A stretch of 40,640 nucleotides of DNA from an uncultured Chloroflexota bacterium (GTDB lineage: Bacteria > Chloroflexota > Limnocylindria > Limnocylindrales > CSP1-4), in contig CAIJPD010000024.1 of NCBI GenBank assembly GCA_903822495.1, positions 1 to 40,640 of the forward strand, written 5' to 3'. The position numbers and the translations under genes are program-made. Positions 8,333 through 16,695 of this stretch are shown piece after piece. Under the pieces are notes generated by a model that was not told where the DNA came from, ran no database searches, and saw only the letters and a program-made list of their open reading frames with translations. Position 1 is the stretch's first letter. The number at the start of each line of letters is the position of its first letter.

Positions 8333-10528
8333 TCAGAGCGGGCGCCAGCCGCCCCTGGGCAGCGCCCGTGTAGGCGCGGCGCCGACGCGACCCGTGTACG
8401 CGAAGTACCCCGTCACGTCGAAGGTGACGCGCGTGACCACACCCGGACCCGTGCCGAAGCAGGCGACCGAGAGGATCCCGCCGGGGCCAAGCGGCACCGT
8501 CACCGCATGCGCCCGGGTCGCCCCGGCCGGGAAGCCCAGGAGCGTCACGGGCGCGTCGTCACGAAGGACCGTCGCCACGCTGAGCCAGCCCGCGTGGGTC
8601 GGCGCCATGACGGTCAGGATGCCGGTGATGGCGACCGCGTCAGCCGGGACGTTGGTCGCCCCGACGCCCGGGGCCCGGTCCGTCACCTGGACCGACCCGA
8701 CGTCCGACCGGGAATCGAGCACGCGGTCGGGGCTGATCGGGACGTACGGGGCCATGACAGGGTTCGCGACGAAGTACCCGGTCACGTCGAAGGTCACCTG
8801 CGTCATCGCGATGGTCGGCGCGCCCTGGTAGGTGACGGAGAGCGTGCCGCCGGGGCTGAGCGGCACCGTGACCGCGGCGGAGCGATCGGCACCGTCCGCG
8901 AAATCGAGGGTGTGCGTCGCCGGGTCGCTGTCGGGGAGCGTGGTCAGGCTCAGGTAGCCGGGCGCATCGGGCTTGAGCACCGCCAGGACGCCGGTCACCG
9001 CGATCGCGCCCGCCGGGACGTTGGTCGCCGGGTTCCCGGCGTCCCTGTTGGTCACCTGGAAGGTCCTGAGGCCGACGGCCGGGACGCCCCCGCTGAGGCC
9101 CGTGCCCGTGCGCGTGTCGACGAGCCGAGCCGGCGTGATCGCGACGTACCGCGACCGGCCGACGTCCGGTCCCGGCGTGATCGACCAGGACGGCTCGGAG
9201 GGCGGCCCGGTCCCGACCGCGTTCGTGGCCGTCACCGTGAAGGCGTAGGGGACGCCATTGACCAGGTCCCGGGCAACACACGATTGCTCGCCCGCCGTGG
9301 CGCACACCGGCCCGCCGGGCGAGGCACTGACGGTGTAGCCGGTGATCGGGCTGCCGCCCGTGGCCGGCGCGCCCCAGCGCAGGGCGGCAGCATGGTCCTG
9401 GGGCGCCACGAGCAACCCGGACGGCGGCCAGGGCACGCCCGGTGGCATGGTCGCCACCAGGGCGGCCACGGCGTCGCGGAGCGCCGGGAGCCGGGCGTAG
9501 AAGACGGTGCCGGGGCAAAGCGTCTGGCCGACATCCCGGTGGCCGGCGACGTTCGCAAAGGTCCCGGAGGTGCCATCGATCGGGTTGACGTACCGGCCGC
9601 TGCCCCGTGGATCGATGCCGTGCGTTTGGACGATCCAGGCGATCAGCCGGGCCAGCGCGCCTCGCGCGGCCGGCGTGGCGTCGCGGTCCGTCAGCGTGCC
9701 GATGAGCGCGATGCCGACGGTCCCCGCGTTGTAGTCCGCGGCATGGGCGCCGACAACGCCATTGCCCGAGACATCCTGCCCGGTGGGGACCTGGCCCGCG
9801 GCCCAGGCGCGTGCACGGCGGCCCTCGTAGATCCGGCCCGCCTCGTCCACCAGGAAGTTGTAGCCGATGTCGCCCCAGTGGCGCGTCACGGCGTCCTCGT
9901 GGTAGATGGCACGGACCGTCGCGGCGGGGCTGGAATCGCCGTTCCTGCTCGCGGTGTGATGAATGACGATCTTCTGGATCGGCGCGAAGTCCACCGAGAA
10001 CAGCTCCTGGCCGTTGGCGTCGAAGCGGTATCGCTCGTCGGCGCCCCATTCGGCTCGCGTGATGATCGCCGGCTGGTCTCCGGCAGCCTCCACGGCCGGG
10101 CCGGCCAGGATCAGATCCCGGCTCGGGTCGCGCGTGTCGAGATCGACGACCGTGAGGTCTGCCAGGGGCCGGTCGGCGGTGACCCGGACGTACCGGGCCC
10201 CATCCGCCGCGATCAGGTTGCCGTAGGTCTCGGCGCCTTCGGCGTCCGACCCCCCGTCGTCACGTCCGACCGGGATCTGCTCCCCGAACGAGGTGCCGTC
10301 CCGGCTGAAGGCCACGCTGAGCCGTGCGCCGGCCTGGCCCGGCCAGTGGAGGGCGACGTGCGACGCGGCCACCGGCAGCCGAAACGTCTGCTGGCCATCG
10401 ATGGAACCGCGGAGCTCCGCCGCGGCCGGTCGAACCGGGCCGTGGGGCCCCAGGTCGACGGCAGGCCAGGCGGACGTCATGACGCCGGCCACCACGAGCG
10501 CGGCGATCAGGCGACGGACGCGCGGCAC
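8333..10528 (-). CDS. Secreted N-acetylmuramoyl-L-alanine amidase (PGRP/amidase_2) with FN3 and 2 DTR/GYF modules
   Basis: About 731 residues from GTG 10528. AAGGAG lies 15 nt before this GTG but exactly 6 nt before a CTG at 10540, so a CTG start is possible; the frame extends much further upstream without homology. The signal peptide is IAALVVAGVMTSAWPA. A beta-rich region follows (residues about 30-140), then an amidase_2/PGRP domain (about 150-380). Its motifs are RAEWGADERYRF, IQKIVIHHTA (zinc His), HWGDIGYNFLVD, YEGR, VGIALIGT and VAGHRDVGQTLCPG (second zinc His and Cys). The predicted activity is cleavage of the MurNAc-L-Ala amide of peptidoglycan outside the cell. One FN3 domain (about 390-470) and two diverged DTR/GYF modules end the protein. 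It pairs functionally with the GH25 muramidase encoded nearby. Confidence 0.9.
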   Translation of the reverse strand: MPRVRRLIAALVVAGVMTSAWPAVDLGPHGPVRPAAAELRGSIDGQQTFRLPVAASHVALHWPGQAGARLSVAFSRDGTSFGEQIPVGRDDGGSDAEGAETYGNLIAADGARYVRVTADRPLADLTVVDLDTRDPSRDLILAGPAVEAAGDQPAIITRAEWGADERYRFDANGQELFSVDFAPIQKIVIHHTASRNGDSSPAATVRAIYHEDAVTRHWGDIGYNFLVDEAGRIYEGRRARAWAAGQVPTGQDVSGNGVVGAHAADYNAGTVGIALIGTLTDRDATPAARGALARLIAWIVQTHGIDPRGSGRYVNPIDGTSGTFANVAGHRDVGQTLCPGTVFYARLPALRDAVAALVATMPPGVPWPPSGLLVAPQDHAAALRWGAPATGGSPITGYTVSASPGGPVCATAGEQSCVARDLVNGVPYAFTVTATNAVGTGPPSEPSWSITPGPDVGRSRYVAITPARLVDTRTGTGLSGGVPAVGLRTFQVTNRDAGNPATNVPAGAIAVTGVLAVLKPDAPGYLSLTTLPDSDPATHTLDFADGADRSAAVTVPLSPGGTLSVTYQGAPTIAMTQVTFDVTGYFVANPVMAPYVPISPDRVLDSRSDVGSVQVTDRAPGVGATNVPADAVAITGILTVMAPTHAGWLSVATVLRDDAPVTLLGFPAGATRAHAVTVPLGPGGILSVACFGTGPGVVTRVTFDVTGYFAYTGRVGAAPTRALPRGGWRPL

Positions 10529-10710
10529 GACCCGGCTCAGGAGCGGCTCCTTCTGGGCACTGGCGACACGGGACGCGCCCGCGCGGCGGAGGAGTTGCGC
10601 CGACCGATGCGTTGCCTCCGCGATCGGACGGACCGGCAGGCAGCATACGCCCGGCAGGCGGCGGGCGGCGACCGCCCGACAAGGCGCTTGGGCCGACGGC
10701 GATGAACGCC

Positions 10711-11523
10711 CTAGAGACCCAGCAGGTCCTTCATCTGGGAGGCGATGAAGGCCGTCGCGCGGCGCGGGCTCAACCGGTAGAGCGCGTCCATCATCTTCGC
10801 GTCGCGGCCCACCAGGACGCGGAAGCTGTTGCGCTCCATGCCGTCGAGGACGTCGCGAGCCGCCTTGTCCGCCGGGTAGGTGGAGCGCTGCGCCTTGGCC
10901 ATGGTCGCGGCGTCCATGGCGGGCATCGGGACACCCGAGTTCGTCGTGATGTTGGTGGCGACGGCTCCGGGGAAGACCACGGTCACCCGGACCGACGTGC
11001 CCGCCATCTCGGAGTGCAGGCCCTCGGTCAGCAGCTTCACGGCCGCCTTCGAGGCGCCGTACACGGACTGGCCGGGGACCGGCAGGAAGCCACCCATGCT
11101 GGAGAAGTTGCAGACGTGTGCCTCGGGCCGCCCGACGAGGGCCGGGAGGAACGACTTGGTCATGTACAGGGTGCCCAGCCAGTTCACGGCAAAGACCCGC
11201 TCGATCGCCGCGTACTCGAGGTCCTTCAGGCGCACGAACGGCTGGATGATCCCGGCGCAGTTGATCACGCCGTCGACGGCACCGAAGCGATCGATGACGG
11301 CCTGCGGGAGGGCTTCGACCGCGGCCCGATCGGCCACGTTCAGCGTGAACTGCCCGAGGTCGCCCGCCCGGTCGCCGGCCAGGGTCGCCGTCTCGGCCAG
11401 GGTCGTGGGGTTGATGTCGGCGGCCGCGACGCGCGCGCCGCGCCGAAGCAGCTCGAGGGCGATCTCGCGCCCCATGCCGCTCCCGGCACCCGTGACGACC
11501 ACGACCTTGCCCGCGAGCTTCAT
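10711..11523 (-). CDS. SDR-family NAD(P)-dependent oxidoreductase
   Basis: 270 residues, starting at ATG 11523 with GGAGAAG 4 nt upstream; the frame continues upstream but homology begins here. This is a classical short-chain dehydrogenase/reductase. The Rossmann glycine motif TGAGSGMG lies at about residues 11-18, AADIN marks the end of beta-2, NCAG follows, the catalytic Ser is in NFSSMGG, and YGASK supplies the Tyr and Lys. The C-terminal FIASQMKDLLGL is amphipathic. The substrate is unknown; the length and SxxGG...YGASK region resemble broad-substrate alcohol or ketone dehydrogenases. It is divergent from the YdcF-like gene across about 200 bp. Confidence 0.9.
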   Translation of the reverse strand: MKLAGKVVVVTGAGSGMGREIALELLRRGARVAAADINPTTLAETATLAGDRAGDLGQFTLNVADRAAVEALPQAVIDRFGAVDGVINCAGIIQPFVRLKDLEYAAIERVFAVNWLGTLYMTKSFLPALVGRPEAHVCNFSSMGGFLPVPGQSVYGASKAAVKLLTEGLHSEMAGTSVRVTVVFPGAVATNITTNSGVPMPAMDAATMAKAQRSTYPADKAARDVLDGMERNSFRVLVGRDAKMMDALYRLSPRRATAFIASQMKDLLGL

Positions 11524-11721
11524 CGATCTTCTCCAACAGCGTTTGGATGCGACAGCGTGATGCTGTCCGGCGGGCACCGGGATGAGCAAGGGCCGGACGG
11601 CCCGGCCCCAACGGCTCGAGCGCGGCCGGCCTGCCGCAACGCGAGGGCCGGACGTGCCTGATCGAGACGGATCGGTCGACCGAGGGCGGCACACGCTCCC
11701 CGGTGGAGACGTCTGACCAGC

Positions 11722-12732
11722 ATGCGAGCCCGCGTCCACGCCTTCACCCTGGTCGTCCTTCGGGGGGCGGCCGTGTTCTTCGCCGCGTTCACGGTGATCG
11801 GGCTGGCCGGCGAGATCCGTGGCCGGACGCTGGACGTCAGCCTCTGGTGGATCGACCTTCGCGATCTTCCGACCATCCCCCGGCTCGTGCTGTTGGGCGC
11901 CTTCGCGGGCCTGGTGGCGACATGGGCGATCCGCCTGGCGCCCGGACGGCCACGCCGCTGGGTCACCGCCGCGCTGGCCTGGGTCGTCGCGGGGCTCGCC
12001 ATCCGCGACGTCGTCCGCTTCGCCTCGGTCGTGACGGCGGGCGAGATCCGGCCGTTTGTGGCGGTCCCCCTCTCGCTGGTGATCGCCGGGGTCCTGGGCC
12101 TTCTCGGGCTCGGCATCGTGCGCCTTCGGCGCGACGACTCGGCGGGCTGGAAGCGCGAAGCGATCGGCGTCGCTGTCGCCGCCGGCGCCTGGGCGGCCGT
12201 CTTCCCCCTCGCGCAGATGCTCTTCTTCGGGACCACCGACTACCGTCGACCGGCCGATCTGGCGGTGGTCTTCGGGGCCCGCGTGTACGCGACCGGGCAA
12301 CCCTCAGCGCTGCTCGCCGACCGTATCCGGACCGGTGTCGAGCTCTACGAGGGGGGCCTGGTGCCCGTCCTCATCATGTCCGGCGGCGACGGGAGCGACG
12401 GCTTCAACGAGGCACGCGTCATGCGCGACGTCGCCGTGACCGCCGGGGTCCAGCCTGCGGCGGTGCTCGTGGATCCGGCGGGCAGCTCGACGGAGGCCAC
12501 GGTCGCCAACGTCGCGGCGCTGCTGGCCACCAGGAGCGCAGGCCCGCCGCGCGTCATCGCCGTCAGCCAGGCGTACCACCTGCCGCGCGTGCAGCTGGCC
12601 TTCGCCAACGCCGGCATCGATGTCCTGACCGTCCCCGCCGGTGATCCCGAGCCGATCGGCGAGATGCCGATCCTGATCGCCCGGGAGACCCTGGCGTTCT
12701 GGGCCTACTACCTGCGGATCTGCCTGGGCTGA
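11722..12732 (+). CDS. YdcF/SanA-family (DUF218) membrane protein
   Basis: 336 residues. Four to five hydrophobic helices occupy about 1-160 (near 10-30, 52-70, 80-95, 110-132, 145-165). A cytosolic or extracytoplasmic DUF218 domain follows. Its motifs are ADLAVVFGARVYATGQPSALLADRI, ELYEGGLVPVLIMSGG, EARVMRDVAVTAGV, STEATVANV and VIAVSQAYHLPRV, which match the YdcF/SanA/ElyC family. Members are linked to envelope integrity, lipid carrier metabolism or vancomycin sensitivity, but their biochemistry is largely unsettled. A strong hairpin 17 nt after the stop probably terminates transcription. No clear Shine-Dalgarno precedes ATG 11722. Confidence 0.88.
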   Translation: MRARVHAFTLVVLRGAAVFFAAFTVIGLAGEIRGRTLDVSLWWIDLRDLPTIPRLVLLGAFAGLVATWAIRLAPGRPRRWVTAALAWVVAGLAIRDVVRFASVVTAGEIRPFVAVPLSLVIAGVLGLLGLGIVRLRRDDSAGWKREAIGVAVAAGAWAAVFPLAQMLFFGTTDYRRPADLAVVFGARVYATGQPSALLADRIRTGVELYEGGLVPVLIMSGGDGSDGFNEARVMRDVAVTAGVQPAAVLVDPAGSSTEATVANVAALLATRSAGPPRVIAVSQAYHLPRVQLAFANAGIDVLTVPAGDPEPIGEMPILIARETLAFWAYYLRICLG

Positions 12733-12748
12733 CCGCGCTCGGCGCAAC

Positions 12749-12772
12749 CGGTGGGCATCGCGATGCCCACCG
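12749..12772 (+). terminator. Perfect 24-bp palindrome downstream of the YdcF-like gene
   Basis: The half-site CGGTGGGCATCG is followed directly by its exact complement CGATGCCCACCG, giving an 11-bp stem with a minimal loop. It lies 17 nt after the YdcF-like stop and more than 100 nt before the next start. Only a short TTTC follows, so termination is likely but not of the classical T-tract type. A palindromic protein site is the alternative. Confidence 0.55.
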
Positions 12773-12812
12773 ATCCGCGTTTCAATGGCGCCGCCGAGGG
12801 CGGGACGTCGCC

Positions 12813-12818
12813 TAGACT
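12813..12818 (+). promoter_or_regulatory. -10-like TAGACT upstream of the dgcN-like gene
   Basis: TAGACT lies 56 nt before the dgcN-like ATG, in the only AT-richer patch of the intergenic region. The -35 position (GCCGCC) is poor. A weak candidate. Confidence 0.25.
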
Positions 12819-12874
12819 GCTGGTGCCAACCGCCGGCTATTGGAGCGGAGCCGCATCGCCCGAGGGGAGGCCCC

Positions 12875-13963
12875 ATGCGCCCGTCCGCGCGTCGCCGCCT
12901 GGTGATCCTGACGGAGGGTCAGTTCACCATCCACCACGCCAAGACGGCCCTCGGCGTCATGCGCTACGGGCGCGACGAGGTGGTCGCCCTGCTGGACTCC
13001 GCGATCGCGGGCCACAACGCCCAGGAGATCGCGGGCGCAGATCCGCGCTATGACGTCGTCGCCGTCGCCACGCTCGAGGAGGCGCTCCAGCAGCGGCCCG
13101 ACTCGCTCCTGATCGGCATCGCGCCCGTTGGCGGCCGGCTCCCCGCGACGTGGCGACCCATCATCCTTGCCGCGATCCGCGCGGGCCTCGACATCCTGGG
13201 CGGCCTGCACACGTTCCTGGGCGACGACCCGGAGTTTGCCGCGGCCGCGCGCGAGGCCGGCGTCCGGATCGTTGACTACCGGCGGCCGCCGGAGCGCATG
13301 GAGACCTCGGTGGGTCGGCGGCACCTGCCCGGCAAGCGCGTGATCCTGACGGTCGGCACCGACTGCGCCATCGGCAAGATGTCGGTCGCGCTGGAGCTCC
13401 GCCGGGCGGCCGTCGAGGCGGGCCTGTCCGGGGTCTTCGTGCCCACGGGACAGACGGGCATGATGATCGAGGGCTGGGGCGTGGCCGTCGATCGCGTCAT
13501 CTCGGACTTCGTGCAGGGGACCTGCGAGTTCCTCGTCCAGGAAGCCGAGGCGCTGGGCGACTGGATCTTCGTCGAGGGCCAGGGCTCGCTGGACCACCCG
13601 GCCTATTCATGCGTGACGCTGGGCCTCCTGCACGGCACCACGCCGCACGCGATGGTCATGGTCCACAAGCCCGGCATGGCCGAGCACGACTTTGACCACC
13701 TGCCGGGCCGCTCGTTCCCGATCGCGCCGCTGCCCGACTTCATCCGGCTCCACGAGCAGGTGGCCGGCCTCGTCGCGCCGTCGCGGGTGGTGGCCGTGGC
13801 CGTGAACACCTCGCTCTACCCGGATGAGGCGGACGCCCGGCGCGTCATCGCCGAGGTGGCGGCCCAGACGGGGCTGCCCGCCGACGACCCGTTCCGCTTC
13901 GGCGGCACGGCGCTCTTCGCCGGGATCCGGGCCGCGGTGGAACGCCTGGATCCGGACGCATGA
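12875..13963 (+). CDS. dgcN: DUF1611 family protein, DgcN-like (D-glutamate N-acetyltransferase)
   Basis: 362 residues; ATG 12875 is preceded by GAGGGGAGG at 4 nt. The protein matches DUF1611: RLVILTEGQFTIHHAKTALGVMRYG, DSLLIGIAPVGGRLP, a P-loop-like GTDCAIGKMS near residue 165, PTGQTGMMIEG and VEGQGSLDHPAYS. In marine bacteria the family member DgcN acetylates D-glutamate, and a racemase DgcA then yields N-acetyl-L-glutamate. The next gene overlaps by ATGA and encodes an enolase-superfamily epimerase, which is the dgcN-dgcA arrangement. The older view of DUF1611 as a P-loop NTPase of unknown role remains possible. No dedicated regulator gene is adjacent. Confidence 0.8.
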   Translation: MRPSARRRLVILTEGQFTIHHAKTALGVMRYGRDEVVALLDSAIAGHNAQEIAGADPRYDVVAVATLEEALQQRPDSLLIGIAPVGGRLPATWRPIILAAIRAGLDILGGLHTFLGDDPEFAAAAREAGVRIVDYRRPPERMETSVGRRHLPGKRVILTVGTDCAIGKMSVALELRRAAVEAGLSGVFVPTGQTGMMIEGWGVAVDRVISDFVQGTCEFLVQEAEALGDWIFVEGQGSLDHPAYSCVTLGLLHGTTPHAMVMVHKPGMAEHDFDHLPGRSFPIAPLPDFIRLHEQVAGLVAPSRVVAVAVNTSLYPDEADARRVIAEVAAQTGLPADDPFRFGGTALFAGIRAAVERLDPDA

Positions 13964-15096
13964 GCCTGGAGCTGCGGCCGGAGGTGGTGCGGCTCTCCCT
14001 GCGCGACCCGTTCCGGATCGCCCGCCAGCAGGCCGAGGACGACGGCGGGGCGATCAGCACGGTGGTGATCGAGCTCACGACGGACCGGATGCCTGGCATG
14101 ATGGCGCTGGGCGAGGCCTTCCCCGAGCCGTACTACGGGGAGACCGAGGAGACCATTCTCGCCGTCCTGCCGCGCCTGCTGGCCGCCGTCGCGCCGCTGG
14201 AGGACCTGCTGCTGGGCCGCGGCGAGGGCGCACGGGGCGAGGGCTCCCGCGGCGACACGAGCCGCGCCGACGATGACGCGGACCTGGCTGCGGCTCGCGC
14301 GGCGCTGATCGCCGCCGCCGAGCGGATGGACGCCGTGCTGGGCCACAACGGCGGCGCGAAGTGCGCCGTCGACACGGCGTTGCACGACCTCGTCGGCCGC
14401 CGGTTCGGCCTGTCGGTCCATGCGCTGCTGGGGCTGTCCAGCGAGATCCCGCCGACCGACTTCACCCTCGGCCTCGACGAGCCCGCCGTCGTCGCCGAGC
14501 GGGCGGCCAGGGCGGCCCGGTTCCCCGCCATCAAGATCAAGGTTGGCGGCCCGTCGGACCTGGCGACCCTGCGGGCGGTCCGGGCGCGTTACTCGGGCCC
14601 CATCCGGGTGGATGCCAACACCGGCTGGACGCTGGACCAGGGCGTGGCGCTGATCCCGGACCTCATGGCCCTCGGCGTCGAGCTGATCGAGCAGCCGTTT
14701 CCCGCCCACCGACTGGCCGACCTGGCGCGGCTGCAGGCAGCTTCCCCACTCCCCATCGTCGCCGACGAGAGTGCCGTCACCATCCGCGACCTCGATGGGC
14801 TGGTCGGGGTGGTGGCCGGCGTGAACGTGAAGCTTGCGAAGTGCGGCGGGCCGGGACCGGCCGCACGGATGCTGGCGCGAGCCCGGGAGCTGGGCTTTCG
14901 GACCTTCCTCGGCTGCATGGTGGAGACCAGCGTGGGAATCGCGGCCTCGGCGGCGGTCGCCTCCCTCGCCGACTGGGTGGACCTGGACGGCTGCCTGCTA
15001 CTCGCCGACGAGCCGTTCGACGGGCTGGTCCTCGGCGATGACTGCCGCTGGCGGCTGGGCGAGACCCCTGGGCTGGGGGTTCGCCGGATCGGCTGA
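13960..15096 (+). CDS. dgcA: Enolase-superfamily epimerase, DgcA-like (N-acetyl-D-Glu racemase or dipeptide epimerase)
   Basis: 378 residues; its ATG overlaps the upstream stop (ATGA, 13960-13963), so the two are translationally coupled. Catalytic residues of the muconate-lactonizing/dipeptide-epimerase subgroup are present: KIK (Lys192, Lys194), VDAN (Asp218), IEQPF (Glu244), ADES (Asp269) and VKLAK (Lys291). The expected chemistry is metal-assisted 1,1-proton transfer at an amino-acid alpha carbon. Relatives are L-Ala-D/L-Glu epimerases that recycle murein peptides and DgcA acting on N-acetyl-D-glutamate; the dgcN-like partner favours the latter. Residues about 86-108 are a Gly/Arg/Asp-rich insertion (GEGARGEGSRGD) in the N-terminal cap region, not usual for the family and possibly affecting specificity. 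Confidence 0.88.
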   Translation: MSLELRPEVVRLSLRDPFRIARQQAEDDGGAISTVVIELTTDRMPGMMALGEAFPEPYYGETEETILAVLPRLLAAVAPLEDLLLGRGEGARGEGSRGDTSRADDDADLAAARAALIAAAERMDAVLGHNGGAKCAVDTALHDLVGRRFGLSVHALLGLSSEIPPTDFTLGLDEPAVVAERAARAARFPAIKIKVGGPSDLATLRAVRARYSGPIRVDANTGWTLDQGVALIPDLMALGVELIEQPFPAHRLADLARLQAASPLPIVADESAVTIRDLDGLVGVVAGVNVKLAKCGGPGPAARMLARARELGFRTFLGCMVETSVGIAASAAVASLADWVDLDGCLLLADEPFDGLVLGDDCRWRLGETPGLGVRRIG

Positions 15097-15455
15097 CCGC
15101 ACGCGTGGCGACTGCCCTGCCGGGTGCGGCCCGGGGCCTTGGGTCACCCATTCGAGGCGTCCGGAGCCGACCGGTGGACTGCGGATCGATCTCTGGTCAT
15201 ATCGGGTGACAAGCCGCGCGACCTTCGCCGAGCACCCGCTGGGACCGCTCTCCCATTCCCTTCAGGGCCCACGCCGACCATAGTCGTGTTGCACGAGATC
15301 GCTGGCGCCATCCGTCATTCATCTTCCTCGGTGCCGCCGGCGGGTCCAACGGACCCCGTGCTCGCCGCCCCGTCCTCATCCGGCCACCTATCGGCCCTGC
15401 TTGTCACCACCACGTTGGTCGCAGCATGCGCACGTCGCAGATGAGGGGGTCCCGG
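15097..15455. other. Non-coding stretch between the dgcA-like gene and a small ORF
   Basis: 359 bp. Two modest hairpins are visible: CCGGG/CCCGG near 15120-15134, which may end the dgcNA transcript, and GGGTCC-AAC-GGACCC at 15342-15356. No ORF with a plausible start and coding bias was found. It presumably contains the promoter of the 92-residue ORF, but no consensus element is evident. Confidence 0.45.
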
Positions 15456-15734
15456 ATGGATGCACCAGTCACCCGGCTGTCGCTGAACGGCAAGGCCGTC
15501 CGCTATCGGCACGCCAGGCTCGTCATGTTCCACGGGTGGCGCCTCGTGCTGGACGGCGCGATGGTGGAGGACGGCGGCCAGGATTCCGACGGGACCGTCG
15601 AGGTGGCGGTGGACGGCAGCCGGTTCGTCGGCACGGTCCGCACCAGCCTCGCCCCGCAGGACGCCGCGACCACCGTGACCCGGGGCCGCGAGGCGGTCAT
15701 CCGCGGCGTGGGCGACCTCCGACAGGTCCGCTGA
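15456..15734 (+). CDS. Small hypothetical protein
   Basis: 92 residues from ATG 15456, with GAGGGGG 6 nt upstream; an in-frame ATG at 15426 has no ribosome site. No signal peptide or membrane helix. The composition is that of a small beta-rich domain: LSLNGKAVRYRHARLVM, GWRLVLDGAMVEDGG, and VEVAVDGSRFVGTVRTS resembling alternating strands. It converges with the GNAT gene, the two stops being 13 bp apart. I do not recognise the family. Confidence 0.6.
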   Translation: MDAPVTRLSLNGKAVRYRHARLVMFHGWRLVLDGAMVEDGGQDSDGTVEVAVDGSRFVGTVRTSLAPQDAATTVTRGREAVIRGVGDLRQVR

Positions 15735-15746
15735 GCCACGCGGGCG

Positions 15747-16646
15747 TCAGCCGAGCTCGAAGGTGGTCACCCCGAAGACCCGGTCCAGGCTGATCTGCGG
15801 CGCCGGGCCCGTGTACATCCGCGCGGTGGCGAAGGACTGGGCCATCCCGTGGCCTGTTGCGAGGGCGACGGCCGCGGCGTTGGGCTCCGGGACGTCCAGG
15901 ATGACCGTCTCGCCGGCGGGGACCCTGGCGCACAGGCTGGCAAACAGGGCGCGCGCGGTCGGGGCGTGGGCGGCGAACAGCGGGCCGATCTTCCAGCCCC
16001 GGTGGCAAGGACGAACCACACCGAAGCCGGCGAGCTGGCCGCCGATCAGCAGGGCCCGCGCGTGGGCGTCGGGCTGGTCGATCCAGGCCCGCAGGAACGC
16101 GGTCCGGGAGGCCGGGAAGCAGGTCCGGTCGAACGCCGCCAGCTGCCCCGGGTCGACAGCGCGGGCGTCGATGGTCGGGTCGCTCGGGAACGGCCGGCCG
16201 GCCGGACCGGCCCCTTCGTATCGGGCGTTGCTGTAGGCCAGGACCCGGCCGATACGCTCGTACGTGGCGATGTTCTCCAGCACCGCATCGCCGCCCTGCA
16301 CGCAGCCCACCAGCCGTCGCCGGGCCGCCTCGTGGATGGCCAGCCCGTGACCGTGGCCGCGGAACGCCTCGGCGACGATGTAACACCCAAGGAACGCGAA
16401 ATCGTCGCCGTAGCGGACGCCGCTGACGATGGCGATCGGGATGCCGTCCAACTCCCCGACCAGGAAGCCGCCGGGATCCGCGACGGGGAACGTCTCGGCA
16501 TCGTGCAGCCCCGGGTTCCAGCCCGCGTCGGCCATCCACGGGATCGCCACCCGGGCCATGTCCAGCACCGACATCGTCCGGATGACGTATCGCCCGGCCG
16601 CAAGGTCCCGTGCCGCCGGTGACGCGGGGTCCAGCGTCTTGATCAT
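15747..16646 (-). CDS. GNAT N-acetyltransferase with tandem acetyltransferase-like domains
   Basis: 299 residues from ATG 16646. Residues about 20-150 form a GNAT fold: VIRTMSVLDMARVAIPWMADAGWNPGLHD, GFLVGELDGIPIAIVSGVRYG, and the acetyl-CoA loop FRGHGHGLAIHEAA near residue 95. Residues about 160-299 resemble the second acetyltransferase-like domain (Acetyltransf_18/YitH type) with RAFLRAWI-, GFGVVRPCHRGWKIGPLFA- and ILDVPEPNAAAV-like segments. The substrate is unknown. No Shine-Dalgarno is present; TACCAT lies exactly 7 nt before the ATG, suggesting a leaderless transcript. It sits 50 bp after the GT-C-like gene on the same strand. Confidence 0.85.
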   Translation of the reverse strand: MIKTLDPASPAARDLAAGRYVIRTMSVLDMARVAIPWMADAGWNPGLHDAETFPVADPGGFLVGELDGIPIAIVSGVRYGDDFAFLGCYIVAEAFRGHGHGLAIHEAARRRLVGCVQGGDAVLENIATYERIGRVLAYSNARYEGAGPAGRPFPSDPTIDARAVDPGQLAAFDRTCFPASRTAFLRAWIDQPDAHARALLIGGQLAGFGVVRPCHRGWKIGPLFAAHAPTARALFASLCARVPAGETVILDVPEPNAAAVALATGHGMAQSFATARMYTGPAPQISLDRVFGVTTFELG

Positions 16647-16653
16647 GGTCGGG

Positions 16654-16659
16654 ATGGTA
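16654..16659 (-). promoter_or_regulatory. -10-like TACCAT, probable leaderless start of the GNAT gene
   Basis: On the minus strand TACCAT is followed by 7 nt (CCCGACC) and then the ATG at 16646, with no ribosome site. The same hexamer and spacing occur before arsR at 34454. The -35 region is poor. Confidence 0.4.
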
Positions 16660-16695
16660 CGGCGGCAGCCTGCGGCCGGCGTTCGCCGCGTGGCG

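Noticed and set aside
6854..10705. 1283-codon plus-strand ORF
   Set aside because: Arg/Asp/His-rich composition typical of an antisense shadow; it overlaps the COG2403 and amidase genes, whose motifs are clear.
10529..11692. Upstream extension of the amidase frame
   Set aside because: The extension lies antisense-like within the SDR gene region and shows no domain; the signal peptide begins at about 10528.
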